A stretch of DNA of 64,000 bases, taken from Calycina herbarum. Its lineage: Eukaryota > Ascomycota > Leotiomycetes > Helotiales > Pezizellaceae. The notes beneath the pieces were generated by a model. That model did not search any database. It saw only the letters and a list, made by a program, of their open reading frames with translations, and was not told the DNA's origin. The stretch covers positions 558,001-622,000 of the forward strand of contig LLEY01000015.1 of NCBI GenBank assembly GCA_001414485.1, given 5' to 3'. Every line of letters begins with the position of its first letter. Within the stretch, counting starts at the first letter, position 1. The position numbers and the translations under genes are program-made. Positions 11,635-22,252 of this stretch are shown one piece after another.

Positions 11635-13614
11635 ATGAAGTTTGCAATGAAGTTCTCAGTGATCCAGTTATTTTTCTCATTTTCCATTCTTGTCTGCGTC
11701 CTTGCACAAAGCCAGGAGGATTACATCTGCTCAAAGACCAAACCCTGTAAAGTTGGTTATTGTGGTCATCTGTAAGTATCTCCACTCCTCTGGAACAGGG
11801 ATTCGAACTCACCAGCTTGCTATGCAGAGGCTTTGATGGTACTGGATTTTGTGGTTACGGTCCGAAGTACTGCGACCCTGGTACAGGCTGTACATCGTCA
11901 TGTGGTCTTAAGAGCGAGTGCGATGGTGGAAATTGGGGACCGCAATGGTCTAACATGTCGACTTGTCCTCTCAATGTTTGTTGCAGTCGATTTGGCTTTT
12001 GTGGTAAGTAGTATCTTGTCTCTCCAAATACATGATCTGATGCCAATTTAGGTACTACACAATTGTTCTGTGGTAGCAAGCAAGTTGTTTCTCCTGAATG
12101 TGGTGGAAGATCTTCAGATGCGAAGACAATCGGGTACTATGAAGGCTGGAATCTGGAGAGACCCTGTGGAGGTATTGCTCCCGCGCTTTTCAGATTAACT
12201 CATTTTTTTTCGCTAATGATACTTTAGCAATGAAACCCGCAGATATTCCCCTAGGGTACTATACCCATATCAACTTCGCCTTTGCCTTGATTGATCCCAA
12301 AACCTTTCGCATAGCTCCCATGGACCCAAAGACAGCCTCGCGTTACGCAGATGTGACGGCTCTCAAGGGAAGACAAAGTGGATAGGAAGTTTGGATTGCT
12401 ATTGGTAACCAACATAATGACATTTTGAACCTGGGAAAACTGCTAACTTGGTAAATCTTTAGGGGGCTGGGCAATGAATGACCCTGGTCCAATGCGTAAG
12501 TCTTTCTCGGACTTGGCCAAGTCCACAGCAGCTCAGGATGAGTTCTTCGAATCCTTGATCACATCTATGATACGAAACGACTTTGATGGGGTGGATCTCG
12601 ATTGGTGAGCTACATTTCTGGAGGCAGATAATTTCACAAGATGGACTAATGGGATTATCTAGGGAGTACCCTGTGGCTGAGGATCGAGGTGGCATTCCGG
12701 AGGATTTCAGCAATTACTCTACTTTCCTTGAGAGATTGAGAATTCGTCTCAATAGTTCTGGAAGAAGATTTGAGCTTTCAATTACTCTGGTAAGTTCTAA
12801 ACAGTGCCACCGAGTGGGAAGCTAGTGAAAATATATAGCCGGCCTCTTACTGGTACCTACGCGGGTTTGATATCATCAAGCTCGAACCTTCTGTCGACTG
12901 GTTCAACATAATGACATACGATATTCGTTAGTAACACACTGTAATACTTCACAGCAACTACTAACCTTCAATAGATGGCATATGGGATTCTTCAATTAAG
13001 GATCTCGGCCCTTACGCACACGCGCATACCAACCTTACCGAAATCAATGCTGGTTTAGAGCTTCTATGGAGGAATAACATCAATCCCGCTCGAGTCAACC
13101 TTGGTCTTGGTTTCTATGGACGAAGTTTTACAATGAAAGATCCGACATGCATGGATGCAGGTTGTCAGTTCATTGGAGGAGGGAAAGCGGGAGCATGTAC
13201 TGGTACACCAGGTGTCCTTTCTGGATTGGAGATCCGTCAGCTTATTGCAAACGGTGCAACTGTGAAAACAGACCCTGTTGCTGGAGTAAAAATTGTGACC
13301 TGGGATACAAATCAGTGGGTTTCTTGGGATGACGAGGAAACGCTTAAGATGAAGATTGATTATGCGAATAAGCGGTGTCTTGGAGGGTAAGCTATTGATC
13401 ACATCAGCCTTTGGTAGAACGGATCTCGCTAACAAGGATTAGGACAATGGTGTGGGCCATTGACTTGAACGATGGCACGTCTATTGATGCATTGGGGAAG
13501 GGTTTGGGTAGGCCAAAGGCACTTGTTTCTCCAGATATCTCTGGGCAAATGGGCTCAGATTTAGGAACTGGATCTTTTAACCTGACTGAACAAATGTTGA
13601 AAGATGAGCTTTGA
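11635..13614 (+). pseudogene. GH18 chitinase with N-terminal CBM18 chitin-binding domain; in-frame TAG
   Basis: The signal peptide is MKFAMKFSVIQLFFSFSILV. A Cys-rich region follows, including a hevein-type CBM18 (CPLNVCCSRFGFCG, then LFCG). The GH18 barrel begins at IGYYEGWN and contains the catalytic FDGVDLDWEYP motif (DxxDxDxE present), then WFNIMTYDI and LGLGFYGRSF. Seven short GT-AG introns are inferred from frame continuity, and the protein ends at TGA 13612-13614. This matches subgroup C chitinases, which act on exposed chitin and often sit beside LysM genes, as here. The oddity is TAG at 12383-12385, in frame inside a conserved exon just before VWIAIGG. The flanking residues on both sides (DVTALKGRQSG and EVW) are clearly coding, so a missed intron is unlikely. 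The codon could derive from CAG or TGG by a RIP-type change. Without readthrough the product would lack most of the catalytic domain. Confidence 0.82.
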
Positions 13615-13835
13615 AGTCTAGTCAAAGTTCAATGAGTAAGCCCCATGTATTTGAGATAAATAATAAGTTGTCTTGGAAACGCCCTTTGTATTGTTCTGTA
13701 TGTGTAACACGTCTAGCCTCTATCCCTTTTGCTGCTACCATTCCAACTGAGGATTTCAGCTGTTCTAAAGTACAAATTTCCTGAAAACTAGTTCCAATCT
13801 AGTAAATGAAACCTTGGGCGAACCGCTCCCCAGAT

Positions 13836-15218
13836 TTAACCACTGCCACTGCTGCTGCCCTTCCCCAGCATGCACTTTTTGATGAAATTTTTGAATCTCG
13901 AGTGTTTGGGGTGGTGCAGGTCAACGATAAGTTGTGCGTTCGGATATTTCCCGTGATCTTTGTATAGTTTTATTATAGCCGCGATATCTCGCGGGGAAGG
14001 TGACAATTTTGGTGGAATCTCCTCAGCACCCCCCGGAATCCGCCGTTGAAGGACTGGGGCCTTCCCACCTTGTCCGTCGTCCCTTCCGCCAGCAAAGCTT
14101 GGATAGAGCATAATAGAAAGCCAGTCCACATCATCGTTGTTTCCATTAACAGTGGATTGACCTCCAGCAATTATGGGAAGAAATTCGGTTGCCGAAAATC
14201 TGTTGGCTTCAGCCCTTGACCGATGTTCGCACATTTGTTGGAGGATTTCGGGTTGGGAGGAGTAAATCGCTTCCTTCTTGGCGTAGTCCTGGAGATTTTG
14301 GCAATTAAAGACGAAAGGCGATTCGTCATCAACACGTATAGAAGCGTAGGGTGGTTCCCAAAAGAGGTAATTTTGATGCTCCTAGTCAAGCAAATGTTAG
14401 TCTGTATCATTGGAGGTCCAGGACAAGAGGGGTGGGTGTTTTAGGCGTTCCTGTGGATTTACTGGTTTCCCAGCGCCCAAGCGAAGAGTCCACTGCAATC
14501 AATGAAAATGGACTTACGTAAAGCAGACCTGTTTCAAAGTCAGTTAACTGATCAGTGACATTGTATTAGGAGATGTATAACATACCCCAAGCATGCCCCA
14601 GCTCATGAGCATAATTTGCAACAACGTCGCCCATTCCAATATCAGTTCTATCGCTTAAAACCCTATATTCCAGGAGAAGTCAGCATTGGGCTATTCGCAG
14701 ATCAAATGTCTGAAGAACTCATTGCATACATAGAGGGACCACCATGGATGCCTGCAGCTGGATTGGGCCGTCTCTTGCCGTTAGTAGTTAAGAGGTGATC
14801 GGCACTGTAACGAACTAATAAAACATTGGCTCGATTGAATCTACAATCTAATTCATTGACCTGTTCCACTTTGAAATCATCTGGCAATCCAGCAGCCCAC
14901 CTAAGCAAGAATTAGTCACCAAAAAACTCCCAATATTTGAATTACTCACCAAAGGTTCATCGCATCTGTGACAGAAGAATACAACAGGTTTTGTGTTTCA
15001 GCGTTGATGAAGCAGTATTTGATTGTCTTATCAGGCCAAACTTCAGATATTCCTTCAGAGACTTTGATAGTAAATTGTCGTTTACCAAGAGCATGATTGT
15101 AAGTTTCATTGACTGTTGAAGCAAGGTGTGATTCCCAAAGGAAGTGCCCTCCATTGACGGCAGAGAAGAGTGATATGAAAATGACCACGAAAAGGCCAAA
15201 TGCAGAATTGGAAGCCAT
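13836..15218 (-). CDS. secreted astacin-like metzincin metalloprotease, third zinc ligand replaced
   Basis: The start at 15218 (MASNSAFGLF) places a signal peptide first; an in-frame ATG at 15233 is an alternative. Spliced exons give a propeptide-like region, then NYAHELGHAWG with the HExxHxxG zinc motif, and later WLSIMLYPS, which fits the metzincin Met-turn (SIMxY) of astacin-type M12 peptidases. Introns are inferred at the W-A junction, before VLSDRTDIG (66 nt, GTATGC donor), after HAWG, and before EHQN. Joined in this way the active-site segment reads HELGHAWGLLY-EHQ, where the consensus expects His as the third ligand (HExxHxxGxxH). Tyr (TAC at the exon end, complement of 14514-14519) occupies that place. 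The protein would probably be secreted. It is divergent from the SGNH hydrolase gene. Whether the enzyme is active is uncertain; the very short middle exon is also the weakest part of the model. Confidence 0.72.
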
Positions 15219-15737
15219 TCTAGCAGGTCGCAATGAATAGTCCAGGTTCCAGATAACTCTTTGGAAGCAGGAAGGCCACCCTGGAAGAAGAGCAGTCTAA
15301 GCCAAGTGGGGCTGCACTTGATAAGAGGGGCACTGAATGCTGTGAGGTAATTAATCTCGCTTAATACTTCTAGCTTTGAGCTTTGAGTAAAGGCAGCGAT
15401 CCGGTCAAGGGCTTCTGAATACAACATTTCGGGAATATGCTAACACAAATTTTCTGGAAAGGTGCCACAAAGATGAGAAGTCCTAATACCAGCATGTGGT
15501 CATTAATGTTTAAGTCAATTGTCTAACATGGTTCAATCCACAATGTGGTGCAAACTTATTGTGTTCTAAGAATAACAATGCAATAGGTTTCGTGGTGCCG
15601 CTTTTCTGTCTATATACAGACGTATCTGTACCCTTGTAGTAAAACATCACGCTAATGATAAGGCAAAAGCCTGCCTCCTCTCCTCCCCTTCCAAATCAAC
15701 CCGTTTACTCCTTGTGAACTTTGCATCTTTGAACAAC

Positions 15738-18593
15738 ATGATTGTTTACTTCTTTGTCTGGTTAGCAACACTGCTAACTCTGATAGTGAATGGCAGTGGT
15801 TATGCGATCAGCTTTGGCGACACTCAAAACAACCACACTTCTGACAACACTTCCCCATCCTTACGGCGCAGAGCTGCTGATCCTGCCGACTTTAGCTGGA
15901 TCAAGAGATGGGCATGTGTAGGCGATAGCTTCAGTGCTGGAATTGGGTCTGGTGACGTTTATAGCAACCGGAGAGCAGATGTTGCTTGCAGTAGATATGA
16001 CTACTCATACCCTGCTATCATGAACAGAAAGTTTGGTCCTTCAGTGCAAACCTTCGAGTACTGGGTGGGTGTTCTCCGAGATAATTTTCCCCTTTGGATT
16101 GTTTGTCTCCTCCTTATCCTCTTCAGACATACTTCTAGGAATGGCAGTACTGACTTCGAGAACTTCTACAGGCTTGTAGCGGAGACAAGTCCGTGGACAT
16201 CCATAATCAAGTCGTCGGTATGAGTGTTTACAATCAATTGAATACATGGGTGGGTAGCAACCTTGACTTTGTAACGTTGACTGCTGGTGGGAATGATCTC
16301 TGCCTAGTGAGTATTTCTGCTTCCACATATAACTCGACTTAGAATGCTAACTTTGGTCATCATAGTCCGATATGATCAAAACCTGCATAGTGTTTCCACG
16401 ATTCTGGGGGTCGGAGAGTGAGCAAGAGGACGAGTGTAACGCGCTAATTGCGAAAGCACAATTCAACATGGATACTTTCTTGGGCGAGAACATCAAAAGT
16501 GTTCTGCGAGCACTCAACGATAAAATGAACACCGGAGGTCTCATAGTATACAATTTGTATGGCGAATTCTTCAGCGAGGAAACTGAGGAATGTGCTACAG
16601 ACCAGGTAATGATTTGGCAACAGTTTCAATCCCCCAATCCTCTGCAGATGGTACTAACAAATAAAAGGATTGGGCTTTTACCAAGTTGTTGGCCAAATTT
16701 TCCCTGAAGCTCACGGTTGCACGCCGAAAGAGATTCAACGAACTTGTCAGAAGCACCAATGCGGTGATTCGAAAAGCCGTCGATGAGATTAGTAAAGATC
16801 CTTCCATTCGATACAAAATTGAGACCTCAGACTGGGGTGATGTGCGTGTTCTCCGAGTCCCCCTCCCTCTCTTTCAGGTCTTTTCGGGAGGGCGAACACT
16901 TTGTTTCCTCTCATTCTCCTTGAAAATTGAAATACTGACTCCGAGTACCTCCTCAGTGGCCAAAGGACGGCGTCGTTGGACTGATGGTAAGTTTTAAGAG
17001 TAGTCAAACATTCAATCCACGACTCTGAAGATCCTAAGAAACATTAAACTAACGAGCATCCTGATGCAGTGCGAACCTGGCGCAACCGGCCATTACCCAG
17101 ACGAAGTAACACCAGACCTCCAGTTTTTCAAGCCCCGCACGTCGAAATACTTTGGCCACACAGAATTGAAACGAAGTATGACACCAGAGCACGAAGAAAA
17201 TATTCTCAAACAGCATAAACGGGTAGAGCAAATGCTGTACAAGGCATGGGACGAGAGCATCTTGTATCGAAGCCCTGATCCTCGAGCAGTCGCAAAGTCA
17301 CTTCTAGACCCAAGAGCTCCTGTTCCTCCAGGTTGTCCTGGCGATGGAGGTAGTATAATTGGCGGCCACGTCCCCGATAAAATGGGCCGATATTTCCATC
17401 CCAACGAGAAAGGCCATGAGACGATAGCAAGCTTCGCATTAGCGACACTGATTGGCATGCGTGCTGACCAGCTCGGTAAGCCAGATTCTCGGAGCAGCTT
17501 TTTCTTATTCTTTCTATTCTTGGTTTTTTCCCGGGGCGAGAAACACTTCTTGTTTACCTGAGACGAGTTTAACTGCTCTTCAATCTTTCCCAAAGAAGTA
17601 AACTGACACCACAAATAGGAGTTCCGAACCCATTTTGCAGTGCAAAAAAGGATGAGTTCAGATGTTGGAGCAAGGAGGGTAGAAAAGCGTACACCAACTC
17701 TGACCAACTGCACAAGAGTGTCACAAAGTTTTGCGACTCAGTTACTCCCCCTAACGGGGCTGGTTGGAGATGGGAGGTCAAATACTTGAAAGGTACAGAC
17801 CCAGTCTCTCCGTGTAAAATGACGTCGGGTAGAGCCTAGAGCTGAGATATTCTTTCAAAACTTCTATACCGACCCTACAGAGTCTTCCTCTTTCTACTCC
17901 TCAACCTTAAACATCCCAGAGAAAGTATACTGACTCCAAAATTCTGTAGGTACACCCGACGAGCATACAATGGTTTTACAACTTTCGAGCCAAGCCTCCA
18001 TATTCGATAAGAATCAATGTCTCGAGTCTTTGCAGCAGCTTATTGATGGTTGTGATGGGAACAATCCAAATAATCCCCTAAATTGGAAGCTGGGCGGACG
18101 AAAGGTCATCGGCGAATACACGTACGAGGTCAATCCGGAGAGAACAAATCGACCTTTCCCTCCAATCTCCAAGACAGATGGCTATTGTGACGGCCGTTAC
18201 AGATTCTATTTTTCGAGTTACACGATTAGGGGCTCTGGGTGGAGTACTTGGGATTATGGACAAGATACGCTCTTACCCAAAATCAAAGCATGCCTGGGTA
18301 AGTGAACCCCAAGGAGGGGCATTTGTCCAGCGATGAAAATTTACTCCTGCTCACACAATCAATCTTCCGTAAGCCTATTTAAAGAAGTTAGACTGACTCT
18401 GGGATACTGATATTTAGGCCTGGGCGTGACCGCTTGGAACTTCAACTACTTTGATGCCCCCGACGGAGAAGGTAACGAATGGGAGGCTACCTTTAATACG
18501 CCTGTCTTCGTTAATGCGAGGTGCTTTCAAAACAACAAAGTAGCATTTGGTGCTGGAGGATTTACTCATGGGTGTCATGGAAACGATCCGTGA
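15738..18593 (+). CDS. secreted SGNH/GDSL-type hydrolase with Cys-rich C-terminal domain
   Basis: The signal peptide is MIVYFFVWLATLLTLIV. The SGNH blocks are present: GDSFSAG with the nucleophilic Ser, WACSGDKS, GGNDLC (Gly/Asn oxyanion block) and GRYFHPNEKGH with the likely catalytic Asp-x-x-His region. The C-terminal part after about 17,620 is a separate Cys-containing domain (IDGCDGNNPNNPLNWKLGG) that I recognise as recurring in secreted fungal proteins but cannot name. About eight GT-AG introns keep the frame open to TGA 18591-18593, and all catalytic blocks survive. The family hydrolyses ester bonds in lipids or polysaccharide side chains; the substrate is unknown. It is the last member of the secreted block beside the repeat island. 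A paralogue with the same core lies at 50,760. Confidence 0.78.
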
Positions 18594-18989
18594 GCGAACA
18601 CTTTCTCCTCTCTGCTGGAAGGTCGACCCTTGGGAGGCTTGCTGGTGGTCTGATTAGCAGTATTCAGATTGTGTGGGAGATGAATAGTACTGATTCCAGT
18701 TTGCGTCCCTTCAAAACATGTTTACAGTGCCTCGTACATCGCTTACATGATCTAAATATAGAGTGTAGAAACCAGCGGCATGATTAAATCTAACTTCCAT
18801 GTTATAATCTTGGTTGATAACTAATTGCAGATATCCAGTCGATCAAAATGGCAATTTCTGGGTGCGATGTATGAAGGTAGCAGCTAAGTGCCTGTGGAGG
18901 CTAGGTCTTTCTCATCTGCTTCTGCCCATCATGTACCCTAGTCTCAGGTTCGGCCCTGAGAAGTAGTAGGGTTTTCTATTGCCGTGGGT

Positions 18990-19030
18990 AGGTTGGTGGA
19001 CGGGTGGGTTGGTGGGTTGGTGGGTTGGTG
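18990..19030. repeat. short G-rich tandem repeat (GGTGGGTT unit)
   Basis: Four to five imperfect copies of an 8-nt GGTGGGTT unit run without interruption. Repeated GGG and GG runs on one strand could form a G-quadruplex. No coding context. Confidence 0.7.
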
Positions 19031-19271
19031 AAGCCGACGATTACAATGTAGCTTTGCTATGGCGTTTGTGTTGCCTAATGCCCATCAAAGCGCCAACCTA
19101 CGGTTGAGTGGAAGACAAAGAGAAGTCAGGAGGCAAACCCAGATACCCAGCACGTTATTCATGAGAAGAAGGCCAAGGGGCGAGTACCTGGGGCCGGAGA
19201 GGACGAAGAGAGGGGATATGGGAAGAGAGTAGAGGTCGAAATTTGGAATGGATGCTGATCAATGTACCAGG

Positions 19272-19354
19272 TACAAGGCCTAGTATGTACTGAGTGCCAT
19301 GAGAGAGGCCTGAGCACTGCCAGCCGTGGCACTCGGTACATACTGCGCCTTGTA
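19272..19354. repeat. imperfect inverted repeat, 28-nt arms, 27-nt loop
   Basis: The left arm 19272-19299 (TACAAGGCC...GAGTGCCA) is complementary to 19327-19354 (TGGCACTC...GCCTTGTA) with three mismatches. RNA from either strand could fold into a stable hairpin. No longer terminal repeats were seen outside it. Confidence 0.7.
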
Positions 19355-20291
19355 AGCTCTTGACAGATAATGGAAGTGGGGAGAGCAGGTTCAGAATGAC
19401 GATGGTGGACACCCAACGCCAAGACATGCGGAGAAGTCTGTGTTCCGCTCGCTAAAGTGGCAACACCTTGAGACTCGAACGACAGCCAGTACTGTTCGTC
19501 CCGCCGCTACTTGAGTACACGGCAGCACCAGGCCTTCACACTAGACGCCCAAGTGCTGACCACCCCTTGAACCTATCTACCCGCATCTTCTACTCAAGTG
19601 GGTTTACGTCGTCTCATAGCTGTCTTGGGAGGGGGGTTAAAGGAGGACGGCCAGAGTGAGCAGTAACCCTTTCTAGGCCTGGGCCCAGAACCCAAATTGG
19701 ATCTGCGTTGCACAAACAGTTGAACGTCAACCACATGCTCAAAGACTCCCTACCAGTCTCATCTTCAACCGCCATTAGAAGAAATAGAATGGGGTTGCAG
19801 ATCTAGGTTGAAACCTCGAAAAGCTGTGCTTTTCGTTTTCCATAGGACGGAAGGTTTCTCCGTGCTCCGCACCCTAAACGGTTTTATCTTGGTCTTCAAG
19901 AGTCGATGCTGATATATAGCGTAGATACCCCTCGCACTCCCCGGGTTGCTGGCTTAGGTTGAATATCTCTTTCTAGGGAGACTCACCCACCGAAGACGTT
20001 TGCCACCAACGAGTACAAGCTCGTATCCGAAATTATTCAGGAGGCAATTTACAATTCGTGAACAACTGTTCCAGTACCTTGCGACCAAGAACCTGAAATA
20101 GTGGTATGATATCTACGCCGTCCATCAAGTGAGTTTATCAGATACGTCTGCTTGTTTGCTCGATAGCAAAGTTCGTCTAAATAGGGGGACTAATATCATT
20201 GAGAATATGGACCCGTAGAAACCCCGACGAACCTCTATCTTCTCACTCAGCACAACTTAATACAATCAAGTACCAACGTATACCACCGAAA

Positions 20292-21738
20292 ATGCCTGCT
20301 TACCGGTTCGTCAACTGTCGTTTATGCAAAAATGGCAAGCTGGTTGCTACCCAAATGACCATCAACGATCATGGCTTCATCGTGCCCAATACTCCCGTTC
20401 CCCCCGAAATTCTTGAAGTAGATCTCAAGAATGCCATCATTGCTCCTGGTTTCATTGAACTCCAGACAAATGGCGCCCTAGGCTTCCATTTCGCAAACTT
20501 CACTGACTCCACAACGTACAAAACGGGTGTGAGAACTCTTGCGCAATATCTCCCCAGTACTGGAGTAACGTGAGTACCTCTGCACTTCTTTTCCAATAGC
20601 AACCGTTAACTTTCGGAATTTGTAGTTCCTTCTTCCCCACCGTACCAACAGTTTCAGATAGTGTCTTTCACAGTGTCTTGCCATTCCTACAGCCAGCTGA
20701 GGCACCAGATTCCGCCTCCATTCTAGGTGCTCACGCAGAAGGACCTTTTCTTGCCTCTTCTCGTTGCGGAGCCCATGACCCAAAAAGGATGCAAGTACCA
20801 GCAAATTCGTCCCTAGAAAGTATCTACGGAAAAGCAAATCTTATGCAATCCATCGGAATGGTGACACTAGCACCAGAACTACCAGGAGCATTGGAGTACA
20901 TCCGAAATCTAACCATGTACAACATAACCGTATCAATGGGCCACAGTGCTGCGACGTATGAAGAGGGAGTAAGGGGTATGCAGGCTGGGGCAACACTTTT
21001 GACGCATTGCTTCAATGGCATGAATCCTCTTCATCATCGAGAACCCGGTCTTCCTGGTAAGTCGAGGGATTCTGATAGCTTGAGTGGCTATGTAATGATT
21101 TCCGAATTATAGGTTTGATATCGAAACGAAATCCACCATATTTTAGTATCATCGCGGATTCGATACATCTCCATCCTCGGGTCGTGGCTATGGCATATCG
21201 TTCTTCGCCCAGCCACTGCATGCTTATCACGGATAGTATCGAGTAAGCATCCTTTCGTTTTTCCAATCCTATTTCTGCCTTCAGTACCAGCTCCTATCCT
21301 CTAATACTCCTTCCTTCAAATTCTTCCAGATCACACTTCAAAAATTATCACCTCCTTCTCATACTATGATTCCCTTCTGGCCTAACAACACTGACACCTC
21401 CCTCCCATCACAGACTCTCAGGCCTCCCGGACGGTCTCCACCCTGGACACGCCCAAATCCCAGGCCAGCAACGCAAAATAGGAAACAAAGTCACGCTTGA
21501 AGGAACAGACACGTTAATAGGAACTTGCATAAGCCTCGACGAATGTCTTCGAAACCTCATGGATTGGGCCAATATCCCCATTCAAGAAGCCGTTCGATGC
21601 GTGACGGAAAATGTTGCTGAGGCTGCGGGATTGCAAGATAGAGGGAAGTTGGAAATTGGGAGGCGGGCGGATTTTGTAATTTTGGATGATGAAGGAGGAA
21701 TAAGCCAGACTTGGGTTTTGGGGAAGAGGGTCGTCTGA
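20292..21738 (+). CDS. nagA: N-acetylglucosamine-6-phosphate deacetylase
   Basis: It converts GlcNAc-6-phosphate to glucosamine-6-phosphate plus acetate, a cytosolic step of chitin-derived GlcNAc use. An amidohydrolase fold is indicated by PGFIELQTNG early, HAEGPF with metal-binding Glu, MGHSAAT, THCFNGMNPLHHREPG, IADSIHLHP and LITDSIE with the catalytic Asp, ending in the RADFVILDDEG strand typical of the family. Three introns are inferred (20,571-20,625; after GLP near 21,057; after DSIE near 21,243), all with GT-AG ends and frame continuity. The start at 20292 (MPAYRF) was chosen over an in-frame upstream ATG at 20199 because the extension has no family support. No other GlcNAc genes (deaminase, kinase, transporter) are adjacent, so the usual catabolic cluster is not in this window. 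Confidence 0.88.
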
Positions 21739-22252
21739 GGGAGGAGTAATATACTCTTTTGGGTGATTACGGGATCGAATGGGGGAAAAGGTTTGAGGGT
21801 GGTGTTAGGGAGTGAAAAGCTTTGTTTCGTTGCTTGGACCATTAGGGTGGCCTCTCTTGTTCAGTATACACAGTGAGCACGAGAAAGTGTTTCGAGTGTG
21901 AATCTTTATTCTTGTCTTTCAGTTATACGTATACCGACATATGATGCTTTTATTTTGCTACATCTTCGTCAGAATAAGAGACAGGAATATTTCGGAGATG
22001 GAAGGTAGAAGAGAAGGTTACCTATAGGAAACATAAAAAAAATAAGGTTGAATTCACTTAGACTTCTAAGCTACAATTTTACGAATAAAACTTCGAGGAA
22101 AGAAAGATCAAAATTGTTTGAGTAAAACTTCAGGTTCCAGATCAGTAGACTTCTTCGTGCCTTGTTTATAAGGCATCAGGGCGCGTCATCCCTCAAGTCG
22201 CGACTTCCCAAATAACGACAGAACAGCATCATCTTAACAACACAAAACAAAA
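21739..22252. other. non-coding interval between nagA and CENP-Q genes
   Basis: Holds the 3' untranslated region of nagA and the promoter of the next gene. No RNA gene or ORF with recognisable content was seen. Confidence 0.5.

Larger units (their letters stand above)
18594..20291. other. 1.7 kb non-coding interval
   Basis: No convincing gene on either strand; short open frames lack recognisable domains or codon structure. The interval holds a G-rich tandem repeat near 18,990-19,030 and an imperfect 28-nt inverted repeat at 19,272-19,354. The last part is the promoter and leader of the nagA-like gene. Confidence 0.6.

Noticed and set aside
11795..11815. B-box-like GGGATTCGAAC in the first chitinase intron
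   Set aside because: Only the T-arm-like motif is present and the region is a well-supported 56-nt intron.
19155..19427. Overlapping open frames of about 90 codons on the minus strand
   Set aside because: No domain or start context; they span the hairpin and overlap each other in two frames, typical of chance frames in GC-balanced spacer.
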